Assembly (NCBI GenBank): GCA_023231475.1
Contig: JALJEE010000092.1
Coordinates: 1 to 64,000, forward strand
DNA from: Seison nebaliae
Lineage: Eukaryota; Rotifera; Pararotatoria; Seisonacea; Seisonidae
Direction of reading: 5' to 3'
Length of the DNA: 64,000 bases
Shown here: piece after piece, positions 10,606 through 21,690 of the stretch
Numbering within the stretch: position 1 is the first letter of the stretch
Layout: every line of letters starts with the position of its first letter
Made by a program: the position numbers and the translations under genes
The notes under the pieces: generated by a model
What the model was told of the DNA's origin: nothing
The model's database searches: none
The model's input: only the letters and a program-made list of their open reading frames with translations

Positions 10606-12112
10606 CGAATTTTCTTGTAGTTTCTTGTAGGAGAAGGACTTTCTTATTTTAACGGTTCTTCAACAATTCCAAATTGTCCTTTCGATGTAATTTCTATTCT
10701 ACATCTGGTGCCGATTAAAAATGAGAGAGATATTTTATTTCACACACTAACTGATGGTGAGGAAATAATTTTTAATTTATTTATATCTCTACCAACAATC
10801 GTCGAATGTGCATCACATTCTTCTACTCTTATCAATCATCATTCCTTCCTCTTCATAGTCGATTAGTCTAAGGAAATGTGCGAGCGCATCCTCATTTACA
10901 TGCACATCTACTTTTCTTTCCTTTCTCCTTCCTATCTTTCCTTTGACATTATTACACTTTATCAAAATACATTACCATCTCTCTCTCCATCGCTCCTCTT
11001 CCCACTTCTTCCACCTTCTATATACACAACATCCGAAAATGAACAACAATAATTATTTTTATTGTCATTGAATTATCTTCCTACAATTCCTTTCCTTTCT
11101 AATTCCGACAATCTAATATCCCAATGACGAACATCCCAATTTATTTGATTTTTGATTATTCTTCTTCTTTTCTCCAAACTGAATATTAATCAATCTCATA
11201 ATATCTCCTCATCCATGCATCATTCCCATCAGTTTCCCATACATCATTCTTCTTCAAATCTCTCTGTTGGAAATAACTCATTTTTTGAAAATGTTCATTA
11301 ACATAATTGAAGTATTACCACACAAATTTAAAGTCTTCGAATTTTTTAGACGAAGCAAATGTTGTCAAATCTTCATTCAAAATTTGGTCAAACTTGTCAT
11401 CAATCAATAAAAGGTCTGCGAATGATCCATCAAGACCCATCAAATGATAAGACCCCATTCTTTTATTTAATTTATGAAAAAATGTCGGGAAAAAATCATA
11501 AGTCACTACTCATAATTGGGAATCGATTATTCTCAAACTCCAATGAAAATCTTTCATTGTTGTATTTGTCTTATAAATATAGGACATAAAATGAATTTTG
11601 TAAGGATTATAAGATGATCAAAACTGTTTTTAATTTAAACTCCTATTCTGACCTTCAATTTAAAATTCTCTCCAAAATTAGTTATATTTATTATTAAAAA
11701 TATATACCTAAAACAAAATCAACGAAATGTTAGATTGATTTTATAGTTACTTTATTTTTAATAAAAATCCAAATTAAGACAAACTGAACACGAAGCACCT
11801 AAATGGTCAATGATTCTTAATTGTTGACTAGAAATCAAATGAAATCTTTCTGTCAATTTAATTCTGTCATATGATCGGAGTTTGACGATGAACATTCCTA
11901 AATGATATGCCGATATGAACATCTCAACAGGTAGAATATAAGACCATCAATGAAACCACTACTACTAACACTTAATTTTCAAAAAAACAATTTCCAATCC
12001 GTATAGAACCAAATTTATAAAACCCGTTTCAACATAAACCATTCAATAAAATTTGACAAACATATGAAATTGATGATGTGGATGGTATCTTTTGCGGGAA
12101 CTAGGAATTCAT
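10606..12112. other. intergenic stretch, no supported gene
   Basis: AT-rich, with CT-rich runs near 10915-11020 upstream of MEK that may be promoter or 5' UTR sequence. Overlapping short frames near 11315-11589 on both strands have no recognisable content and look like chance. Confidence 0.4.
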
Positions 12113-12773
12113 TCATTCGTCCCTGTGTTCTCCTAATCTTTCACCTTTTTCTTCATTCTCCTGTGGGATTTTATGAATTATATCGTCTTCCTCATCTGTG
12201 TCTGACGTATCTTCGCATGACTCCTTAAATGTTTCTTCCCAAGTCAATTTCTCAATTTTTCTCAATTTTTCTTCAAAATTATTGCATTCCTAAACCGGAC
12301 AAAATGAAGTTAGGGAAATATTACTCGTCGATTAGTAAAAAATTTTGTGCGTTTTTCGAACTAACCATAGTTTTTCCATCTTCTTAGTTTAGCTACAGGA
12401 ATCCAATTATTTCAAGGAAAAATAAAGAAAAAACTCAAAGTTTACATTACATTTTCTGGAAATGATTTTCATTGATGAACTCATTGATATTGGTCAAAAA
12501 TTTTGGCTATTAGATACGGCTATTTTATAATATATACCATAAGACATTATTTATGACATGTTTTACGAACGGTGAAAAGTGTCGGATTACTTTTGTTTCT
12601 AAAGTATATTTCAATTCAATTCAAACTTTCACCTTACATATTTTACATAGCGACTTTTCTCGCACAATTCACCTTCTATTGATCCCCCGTATTAATTTCT
12701 ATTAAATTCTCAATAAACCAATATAAAGGACCAAATATAATATGAAAACCATATAATAAGGAAAAACTGTCAT
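12113..12773 (-). CDS. small predicted secreted protein B, three exons
   Basis: Not recognised as any family. Exon 1 (12773-12719) starts with ATG and encodes a hydrophobic signal peptide (MTVFPYYMVFILYLVLYI). A 43-nt GT-AG intron (12718-12676, phase 1) leads to a 38-nt exon (12675-12638), which ends at a strong GTAAGG donor. A 348-nt intron then joins exon 3 (12289-12113), preceded by the acceptor CCGGTTTAG. Phases agree and the total is 89 aa. The mature part has three Cys (ELCEKS, ECNNFE, ESCEDT) and an acidic tail rich in Asp and Glu. Exon 3 alone has clear coding character. Its link to exons 1-2 is inference, and another small exon may be missing. Confidence 0.4.
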
Positions 12774-12842
12774 ATAATTTTAATATGAAGAGAAATTAAT
12801 AAACATTGAATTTCTAAAATTTTTTTGAAATGTACAAAAATG

Positions 12843-13189
12843 TTATAATGCTTGCTTCACACATTTACTAAAACATATTAGCCAATCTTGCCATTTGTCA
12901 AAACAATTTTGAAAACAATTATCAAACTTTTCATCTAAAGTGGAAAATGAGAAAGAGGAAGAGAAGATGTGTGAACCACTTCGAACTTTCGAACCACTTC
13001 CAAATATCGAGTTCTTGTATCGTCGGGCGATTTGCTTGCACATTCTGACCGAATTGCTCATGGGAGGCGCATCATCTCTTCTCCAATAACAATCCGTAAC
13101 TGGAATGAAATTCGAATGGGATTGAATAGATAGGAATGAAGACTTGATAGAAGAGAAAGGAAAAGTGGGAGAATGATGAATAATCTCAT
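12843..13189 (-). CDS. small predicted secreted cysteine-rich protein A, two exons
   Basis: Exon 1 (13189-13144) encodes a signal peptide (MRLFIILPLFLSLLS). A 44-nt GT-AG intron (13143-13100, phase 1) joins exon 2 (13099-12843), which begins TDCYWRRDD and ends KCVKQAL. The total is 100 aa. Without splicing, exon 1 runs into a stop at 13058. The mature region has six Cys. The last four form a twin CX3C pattern (CFQNC, then nine residues, then CFSKC), which suggests a disulfide-linked helical hairpin. That pattern is seen in several unrelated families (small Tim chaperones, alpha-hairpinin-type secreted peptides), and the signal peptide favours a secreted role. Function is unknown. It lies just downstream of the sulfotransferase, on the same strand. 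Confidence 0.55.
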
Positions 13190-13309
13190 TTTGTTGACGA
13201 AATGTAAATGAAGTGAGTGAAGTTCGTGGGTGAATTCAAAGGCCCAAATCAAATTTGGTATTTGGACATGTATATTTGGAAGATATTAGAATAATTTTAT
13301 TAGCTTAAT

Positions 13310-15452
13310 TTAACGATGAGGATCATTTTCTAAAAATTTTATGTTTCTCGATTGCTCATTAAAAAGACGATGGAGGAAATCCGATTCGTTAGATATTAAC
13401 GACCAACAATTATTGACATAATCGAATTCTTTTCCAATTGAGTCTTCCTTCATATCATCCACGTCCAACAAATGTTCTTCATCTGTTGAATTATAATAAT
13501 CGACAGATGTATCATTAAGTCGACAATGGTTATCTTCGCGACAAATTGAAGCAACTTTTAAGATTTGACAACACTTCTTCCTCACATTATGACGATAAAC
13601 GCGAAAGTTCTTTAATCGTCGATGCATCTTCTTAATTCCATGTTGACGAATTCGGACTAATAGACTCACACGAAAATAATCATAAGCGATGGTATCGATA
13701 AGATTCCAACGATACATCTCATATTGGTGATAAGATGTTAATTTAATTTTTTTCATACGTCGCTCATTTTTTGATTCGTAAATTATATCGTTCAACGTCC
13801 ATTTCACATCATCCATCATCAACAGGAGACTCTCATCGAAATATTCGAGAATTGCTACGAAATCGAATTTACTCCGTATTTCCATCAATCTTTCCATAAT
13901 TTCATTAAATCTCTCATTGGAAATTCCGTAGATATTATTCAATTTATGAGATGATGGTACTTTCACCAAATGATCATTAGAAGTTCCATAATAATCTGTG
14001 GAATTAAAGAAGCCCATTAAACCCAATTGATTATTTCGAAGTAACAAGAACATTTTTAAGTTTGCTTTCAAATTCTCTTCTTTCTTCTGAAATTTTTCCT
14101 TGTCCACTAATCGATTCAGATCGACATTGATTGTGGGATCATTGAAATTCTTCTCTAAAATTAATCGACTTATGTCAAGAGCGTTCCTCCATGTCCTTTG
14201 GCGTTCTTCCAAGAACCTCGTGATTTCCTTCGAATTCTTCGAATATCTCAAAAACATTTTCATATGGAAATATGTGTAGACACTTTCCATCGTCTTCGCT
14301 GGCTCTCTCATCATCGTTAAACGATACGTGTTATTGGGTTGGACGCGTCGCACTTCCTCATTCTTGTAATTGAGATGGTGAGCACAAAGAATATTATATT
14401 TTCGTTCAAGTTCACCGGATAATTCTTTGTTAATCGTCCAGCGTACTGGTAAGCCATAAATCGTTTTGAGAAATCTCTTTTGATGAGAAGATTCGAGAAT
14501 ATTTGTCGAATAAACGGGTTGGTTGACTAGAGAACGAAGATAATCGAAATTGACACCAGTTGATTGTTTCATCGACTGGAAATGATGGATATGAGATGCA
14601 CTAAAAGCGTATGGCCAACCAATTATTCCCAACGGATATTTGGAATGGATTGTCAATGTCTTATTAGGAAAGGCGAGAAGTAGATTGGGATTTTTAGCAC
14701 TAAGCCTTAGAAAGATTGATTGGAGAGTACTTGAACCGGTTTTGTGTAATTTGAGATAATAAATATTATTATTCCTTATATCAGAATTGTATCGGTTCTT
14801 ATGTAGACCATACTTTTGGAATTGATGCTCATATAATTGATTAGAATAAATTGAATTTAGAAAAGTTTTGAATGTTATTCTCTCAGTGTCATCCGACGAA
14901 CTCCGGTTAATATGATGCATTACAAAATAATTGTCCCATGCCAAATAATTGGGTTGGGATAAAATGTTTGCTTTCGATTTTTTCCCAAGACTATAAAAAT
15001 CATTCACGAACACAATGGTTAGAAGAAATAGATGTTTAGATCGGTATTACAAGTACAAAGACATCCCCCAATCAAAGATTAAAAGTATTCACAAATATAT
15101 CGACGAGAGCAGATATCGGAACAGGATGGAAATTAGTTTCAAATATTTTCATAATATTCCCCAAAAATCATTCAGTTCGAGTAACATGTTTGTTATTTAG
15201 ATCCAGTTTAGATATTCCCACCAAGTTCGTCACATTTTGATGGAATTTTTTTAGATTCCAATTTTTTCAAATGAAATAGAAGAAATGTAGAGATAGTGAA
15301 AAGGAAAAGATGAGGAAAAAGGAAAACTTGAGGAAGAAGGAATAGAAATTGTTGACGATGATAAATGTGATGAATATGACGAGAATAGTTGTAAGATAGC
15401 GACGAATTGAACGATAACATAATCGTCGAATATAATGATAAGTTGGATACAT
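13310..15452 (-). CDS. galactose-3-O-sulfotransferase-like Golgi enzyme (Gal3ST family)
   Basis: It would transfer sulfate from PAPS to a galactose-type acceptor on glycans or glycolipids in the Golgi. Exon 1 (15452-15328) encodes a short basic tail and one membrane anchor (TILVIFITFIIVNNFYS), giving type II topology. A 337-nt intron (15327-14991, phase 2) joins exon 2 (14990-13310), for 601 aa in all. Early in exon 2 lies the 5'-phosphosulfate loop (YLKLHKTGSSTLQSIFLR). About 170 residues later comes the 3'-phosphate site (TYRLTMMREPAKTMESVYTYF region), with His-rich segments between them, as in Gal3ST enzymes. Family members are usually 400-490 aa. The extra length is mostly a basic and acidic C-terminal extension after about residue 430. 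Substrate cannot be predicted. Confidence 0.85.
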
Positions 15453-15997
15453 TAATCGGAAGAATTTAGCTTTAAATGGAATATTTGTTTCTTTTGTTTC
15501 CTTCTGCTATCTTCTTCTTTCTTCTTTTTTTTTAATTTACCTCAATTGTCGTCGCTATTGATAGATAATGTGCTACAGTTTGTCTTTGGTTAATTTCATT
15601 TCATTATATTTCATAAGTGGATAATTCAGCAAATGCAGTTAATGTATATTCTCTTCTTGCCAGTGAATGGGAAATCTGCCAACAAAACAGAAATTTCATA
15701 ATTTTCTTTATGCGAATGCAAATGCATTTGATACATGATAATGAAATCAAAATCGTCTACTGATGCTCATTCCAAATGAAATTTCTCTCATTTTCTTTTC
15801 ATTAGAAACTTAAACTACTCGGAGGAACGCATGAAGAATGAGATCGTCAAACCGATTCAGTGAGATAAACTCACGGTCAAACGGTATCAGGTCAATGATT
15901 AGGTAAACTTGCTGTTATAGCAAAATGATTATTTATGATATCACTCATCGACGAGATTGATGAAGTCTACTACTTCTATTTACTCCTCTACTTCACT
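15453..15997. other. upstream flank of the sulfotransferase gene
   Basis: AT-rich, with a CT-rich stretch near 15490-15535. No gene or repeat is recognised. Confidence 0.4.
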
Positions 15998-16216
15998 TTA
16001 TGTATAATACTTCTCGTTTTCTTCCAAAATTCTCCTTATACTTCTTCCTTTTTTTTTGCTCCAGTCTTTCATCGATACGTCGGGGTGAAAACAAAATGAA
16101 AGTGACAATTGTTTAATGTTATTTTCATTGCAGCCTTCGGTAAGGAACATGACACACTGCATATCATTCTCATTCAGCACAGTCAGTTCTACTCGACTTC
16201 CAACCAAAACGATCAT
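15998..16216 (-). CDS. hypothetical 72-codon frame, possible exon
   Basis: The frame starts at ATG 16216 and is less AT-rich than its surroundings. Its composition is plausible, with three spaced Cys (MQCVMFLTEGC, then SFCFHP) and a basic C-terminus (KKKGRSIRRILEENEKYYT). No family is recognised. It has no visible signal peptide, so it may be an internal exon of an unseen gene or chance. Confidence 0.25.
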   Translation of the reverse strand: MIVLVGSRVELTVLNENDMQCVMFLTEGCNENNIKQLSLSFCFHPDVSMKDWSKKKGRSIRRILEENEKYYT

Positions 16217-16278
16217 TCGAAAAAGATTACAAATTAAAAAAAATTTCTTCCAAATAAATTTCCATCTACCATTCTAAC

Positions 16279-16421
16279 ATGTCTGGAATGTTGAAGGATA
16301 TTCTCTTTTTACAACTACTCATCATCCACATCATTATTTTAAGGTGAATTAATTTATTCTTTCACCAAAAAAAGAAGAAGAAGAACCGACATCAACTCCG
16401 CATGGAAATTTCAAGAAAGTA
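16279..16421 (+). CDS. possible signal-peptide exon pair of a small secreted protein (weak)
   Basis: The ATG at 16279 opens a hydrophobic stretch (MSGMLKDILFLQLLIIHIIIL) that ends at a donor AG|GTGAATT (16343/16344). A second short exon (about 16384-16421, RTDINSAWKFQE) could end at a consensus GTAAGTC donor near 16419. The next acceptor, TTTCATTCAG at 16448-16457, leads into further sequence whose frame is ambiguous. The splice signals are good but coding evidence is thin. Confidence 0.2.
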
Positions 16422-16699
16422 AGTCTCATCGTCCAATTCTGACATTATTTCATTCAGAAAATAATCATCATAACAGAAGTAGTTCTTATGAAGACTGTCA
16501 GTATATTATATACATTCATCTCATCCCCGTTCAATTCTTCCTCCTTTTTTTTTAAACTTAATTTCGTCTCATCCCCGTTCGGAGAACGATTCACTCTGAC
16601 AGAAAGTTTAATTTCACAAATATATTTGTTTCTCATTCGAAGTATTCAACGGTTCTTCAAAAATTTATCATGAAACAACGAACAAATATTGTCGCTGTC

Positions 16700-17761
16700 C
16701 ACTTCCGTCAGAAAAGAACTTATATCTCATATTCTTCTCATCAAAAATTCATCGATTACGTAATAGAAATTTCGATGAGAATAATATTACATAACCGATA
16801 CTTTCATTTGTTGATAAGGAGAATTCTCTTTTCCTTCTAATAAACCGTTCTCAATCAACTGGTTTCTTCTGATTTTCGAAATTGAGAAGTGTATGATTTA
16901 ATTCGAATATTTCCATGAATCCTCTCTCAGCTTCTCCCCAAATTACTCCAATCGAAATGATTTAGTCAATCGAACAAGTAATTCTATGCTCAGCGATTTT
17001 CATGACTTAACATCGTCAAATATATTAAAAGACGAAAAAAATTGAGAATAAAACGATTTTATGGTGAAAATAATTGTTCGCCCTTACAGACTACAATAAG
17101 AAAAACATTTTAAAAGATTTATTCCATAAACTTATCCTTCTTATTTTTTTTATTTAACTTTAATTTCCCTTAAATATTTTTTTTCAATAGTTTTCAAAAA
17201 GTACAAGTTGTACCTTATATTTATTTTAAAATGAAAACAATCTTAAATAAATCTAATCAGACTTGGTGCGGCTCTGTTTAACCAAATTTTTCGTATTATT
17301 ATAGGAATGAATATTTCTCATAAAAACCCTCTTATTATAATCGTCAATTAAATGAAAAAATTTTAAATTCTAAATTATTTCCATCATGAAAGGTTTTTAT
17401 CATTATTTCCGATATACTTTATTAGATTGACAAAATTATAAGTGGGAAATGGTTGTACCATGTTCGAAAGAGATTCCTAAATATCTTCTAATTACAAATT
17501 GACATTTTAAAACTAATTGATCACTCTGCTTGAAATGACTTTGAATTACTTATCAATTTGAACTATGTAATATCAAGATCATTCAATCAATCAATCGTTC
17601 AGTATGACGGAAAATTTTCGAAAATATCAAACTTTCCCAATAAAACGTGATAAATTTGAATGGGTGAATCGAATGGAATTTCTTGTTAATCGGAGAAAAT
17701 TTTTTAATTTTCTAATGCATTCTGAATTAACTTCAACTAGATAACACACATTGTAAGAAGG
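16700..17761. other. AT-rich intergenic stretch, nothing recognised
   Basis: No gene, RNA signature or long repeat was recognised by reading both strands. Confidence 0.4.
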
Positions 17762-18186
17762 GAATTATGTAGTGCTGTTCACAGGAACACGAACAAAAAT
17801 GTATGGTTCCTGAACAGAATTGTGATATCTGGTTTAAAAAATCATTTGTACCCAAACATCTGAATATATTGCTCTTATGGATACCGTTCAAACGCATGTT
17901 CCTATTTTGTTCGTATTCGGTTCTCTAACACCTTTTCTCAAAATTTAAAAATTTTCTGGAATTTGATTTGAGTTTTATATGATTGTCATTTGATTTATTT
18001 GTTCCTATTATTCGAGAAATTTTGTAAAATTTTTCTAAAGGATCTTCGAGAATAAAATGGGAACATGCGTACGGACAGTATACATAAGAACAATGTATTC
18101 AGGTGTTCGGATAAAATTCTTAATACCAAAAATCAGAATTCTGTTCGAGAACAATCAATTTTGGTGAAAACAGTACTAGAATTATG
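17762..18186. mobile_element. hAT-like foldback MITE with 8-bp target-site duplication
   Basis: The element spans 17770-18178 (409 bp). It begins TAGTGCTGTTCAC and ends as the complement of TAGTACTGTTTTCAC. It is flanked on both sides by GAATTATG (17762-17769 and 18179-18186). The two arms, about 150 bp each, match in inverted orientation at many blocks, including GAACAGAATT, TCTTATG and ACGCATGTTCC. An 8-bp duplication plus TAG-starting termini is the hAT pattern. There is no transposase frame, so it is non-autonomous. Arm divergence suggests it is old. Confidence 0.85.
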
Positions 18187-20436
18187 GAAGGAAAACAAAA
18201 TTTTTAGCAGAATGTTTTAATAATGAATTTAGAGAAATTTTTCAGAATGAATCTTAATAAGTTTATTCAATTTAAGCATGTTTTATGAGAATTCATGTTG
18301 TTGAAACAAATCGATTGTACAGAATATATTTAATGAACATAGTTGATTTGATTTTATTGATGTGCTACCGAACAAATTAATCGATCCATCCACTAATGAT
18401 TAATATGACTATTCATCTTGATGTCATTGTACGGAGAAATACTCACAATCAGATAACTTCCATTATTCTCCGAATATTCAGTAAATATTCATAAGTTAAA
18501 TAACTCGAAGTATTTTCGTCGCCGTCGTCGTCGAAGAAATAGGCGGGGAAGGTCAAAACAGCGTTACCGCGTCTCGTAACAACGTAAAAGGACAATTATT
18601 CCATTCCCAACCAAATTATTACGATGGAGCATTCAAAGTCAAATAAAGAGGAATGTCATGGAGATAAGTCGGAGGAATGAGAATTTCTTCCACTTTTGGA
18701 GGTCACATCAAGTGGTCACTAACTTCTGGTTAAATATTGGAAGTTAATCTCCATAAATTTTCCAATTTCTTCCATAAATAATCCTTTTATCACCCAACAA
18801 TAATTAAGACTTGACGACAATAGATAAGTCCACTTATCTTCTTATTGAAATTAAATCCAAATTAGATAAGAAGATTAAACGTTTTTCTAAATGTTTTTCT
18901 CGAAAATCAGTTAGACGATATACATGTTTTCTTCTTCTGGGTAACAATTGATATTTCGAATAATCATTAGGGGGACGTGAAAAGGTCGTAATTTTTCTTA
19001 ATGAGGCGATGGAAAGTTCGAACAAATTCCATTTCCATTATTCATTTCCTTCCTCACTCACTCCCAACCTCTCGGATAGGATCGTTTTTCTTTCACTTCT
19101 TCTCAGAAGGGAAGAAATATGAAACTTCTCTTCTGACATCCAGATCTCATTTGAATTTCCTTCTTCCATTGTGCCGGATTGTCAGCGATTAGATAAAATG
19201 ATAATGGGAAAAATATTTTAAAAATTCCACTAAACTAATCAATTGTTTTCTTTTATTTGTTTAACAACTTTTCTTTATTTAACCCATGTTATCTATCGAA
19301 GAGGATAGAGATCCGTTATGGCGTGTATGATTTTCATACTTGTCATATCTATTCATCGGACAATTTTCCAATTTATCAAACATTTGGAAGTTGGTGTGAA
19401 AGTAAGTGTATTAGTGTAGAGACATTATCGTTCCATGCTAAGTGAATGTTAAATGATCGTATTGTTAGTGGGGAGAATTAAGAAGGGGAATTGTCGGTGT
19501 AGAGAATAACCTCCAACTGAATTTATAGGGAGATTATTCTTTAATATTGTTCAATTGTCCGTTCGAAATGTTTGAATGGTTCAATCGAACCTTCTTATTC
19601 CAGTTCAGTTGGTCATTCTCACAAAGATTGTTAGTTGGAAATTTGAAAAAAAAAATTTTAAGATGACTGATAAATTGAATAAAAAGGATACTAATTCTGA
19701 CAAAGACGGTCGGAGACATTGTATAAGTAAGGAAAGAAGAAAATTGAAGAAAAATTTTAATTGACTTTTTTTTTGAAAGAAAAATCCAAATTAGAAAAGA
19801 GGCCGAGATGAACGAGGAATCGTTTAATAATAATTCTTCAAGAGAGAAATATTGTCTCTTTAATGAAGCATTTCATGTTGATTCGGAACATTTCATTAAT
19901 CGTCATAGTCACCAGGGGATAGGGTCTCTATCATCATCGATGGACGACGGAGATGGAATGAAAAAGGGCAAATTATTTCTCAAATGAACTTGAGTGAGAA
20001 AGAGAAGATTAAATATTTTATTTTTCCTTATTAGAGAATCGTATTCAGAAAGTGTCACCCTAAAAAAAGTTCACTCTCCCGTTTTTGAGATTCGTTTGTT
20101 CTTTGGCACGTTATTCTCACCAATTCATGTTACCCGAAAAAAAATATTTTTTCTCTTTTTCTTCAACCATCTCCCGTTGTATGTTGGTTTGAAGATATTT
20201 GACTTCTTCTCTTTGTTCAATTGACAAGTTAACGCTTCATATAAATGACTTCTATCGGACTCAATAATTTTTCTTCTTCCTTTCCTGTACTCTTCATTCT
20301 CATATCTCATTCTATTTCCTTCATTTCCACAGTCCGCAACACATAATAAATGTTGTCCGAATCGAAATAATTTGAATTTCTCTATTTATTCTTTCTTCCT
20401 CTCAATCGATTTCTTTTCTCTCTTCTCCTATCCTAT

Positions 20437-20478
<42 letters not shown>

Positions 20479-20931
20479 CTATTACTTGTGGTATTTTTTA
20501 GGTAAATTAGATTTTTGTTTATTATTATTATTGTTGTTGTTGTTATCGATGTTGTTGTCGATGATGATGATGATGATGTATAATTCCTGTATACGTTCGA
20601 TTTTGGAATTGTGTTTAGATTATCATTAAGAGAATGAGTATAAGATGATGGAAGTAAAAAAGAAATTATTTTATATCGATCGCTTGTGGAGGAGTGACGG
20701 GAGGGGGGGGGGAGGTCATGAGGAATTGGTTCGAATGTCATGAAACTTATATTTGTGAGTTGAGAGGAAATAAGATTAATTAAGAAAAGTTTATGAAAAG
20801 TTTCTGGAGGAAATATTAGTAGAAAAAATTTCAATTTTTTTCATTCAATTCGATGAATTAGTTAATTGTAAACGAATTTCATGGAGGAATCCTAATCACC
20901 TGTCCGTCTCTCTCTTAATATGACATTCTCT
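18187..20931. other. intergenic stretch with microsatellites, no supported gene
   Basis: Contains a (TCG)-type run near 18518-18533, a (TAC)n tract at about 20434-20478, (GTT)n and (GAT)n tracts at about 20528-20578, and a G-run near 20702-20712. Several short open frames (for example 19994-20224) have no recognisable content. Confidence 0.5.
20434..20478. repeat. (TAC)n microsatellite
   Basis: About 15 consecutive TAC triplets upstream of the MRPS23 gene. Confidence 0.9.
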
Positions 20932-20982
20932 TTCTTTCTCTTTCTTTCTCTCTCTTTGTCTGTTTTGATGATTTGTTTGCAG
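20932..20982 (+). other. pyrimidine tract and 3' splice site before MRPS23
   Basis: A long CT-rich tract (TTCTTTCTC repeats) ends TTTGTTTGCAG at 20982, 16 nt before the first ATG of MRPS23. This is a strong acceptor, implying a 5' UTR intron or a trans-splice site. The partner donor was not identified. Confidence 0.55.
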
Positions 20983-20998
20983 GATTTATGTGGATAAC

Positions 20999-21448
20999 AT
21001 GAGTGGCAGTCGTCTTCATCGAATCGGTACAATATTTACCAGATTGACTGGATTAATTAATGGTAGAGCTGTCCGTTATGAGGATCGGCCGATCTGGTAC
21101 GATGTCTATGCTCGATGTCCACCGATACGACCACCTCGATTCCGATCGGTTGGATTTAATGATGTGGAACCATCATTGAAAATTGACGATATCTTATACG
21201 AAGAAGATGAATTACGATCTATGTACAATGAGAAAGTTGGAGATCGAGACGTTGTATTATTGTCATTTAAGAAAGAAAGAAGGAAGAGTACTCGCGAATT
21301 GTTCATTGAGCGATTGATTAATTTACGTTCTTCAAATGATGATAAATCAGAGAATGTTTTATTTTATGAAACGACAAAGGAGATGATGGACGATGGTTTT
21401 AATATTTATGAGAAGAAGAAACTTGAGAAAAAATTAATAATTGAATAA
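20999..21448 (+). CDS. mRpS23: mitochondrial ribosomal protein S23 (mS23)
   Basis: Component of the small subunit of the mitochondrial ribosome. I take the ATG at 20999 as the start because it gives MSGSRLHRIGTIFTRLTGLI, matching the family N-terminus (SRLETVGSIFSRTRGL type). The frame extends slightly upstream to a GTG only. The diagnostic EDRPIWYDVYARCPP segment follows at about 30-45, then a helical DDILYEEDELR region. The protein is 149 aa, a little shorter than vertebrate MRPS23 (about 190 aa), and ends in a Lys-rich helix. Single exon. Afadin starts 242 bp downstream on the same strand. Confidence 0.88.
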   Translation: MSGSRLHRIGTIFTRLTGLINGRAVRYEDRPIWYDVYARCPPIRPPRFRSVGFNDVEPSLKIDDILYEEDELRSMYNEKVGDRDVVLLSFKKERRKSTRELFIERLINLRSSNDDKSENVLFYETTKEMMDDGFNIYEKKKLEKKLIIE

Positions 21449-21690
21449 ATAGAAATTTTTTTTTTCATTTCTATGAATTATTTTATATCAACTCTTCTGG
21501 ATAAAGAGAGATAATTCTGTTTTTCTTTCAATTCCATTAGAAAAAAGAAATTTTAATTACCTAAATAATTTTGTTCATTTCTATCATTAATTTTCTTTTT
21601 TCGATGAGTAGAATATTTTTCAGAGAAAAAAAAAAGAAAGAGAATGTTATATTTGTAAATTGAAGGAAATCGAATCGGAATTGGAAGATA
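21449..21690 (+). other. short spacer between MRPS23 and afadin
   Basis: This 242-bp AT-rich spacer contains a second acceptor-like site (ATATTTTTCAG, ending about 21623) followed by a purine-rich leader to the afadin ATG. It must hold the 3' end of MRPS23 and the 5' UTR of afadin. Confidence 0.45.

Noticed and set aside
15015-15200. Plus-strand open frame
   Set aside because: Lies inside the sulfotransferase intron antisense, with AT-rich composition and no recognisable content.
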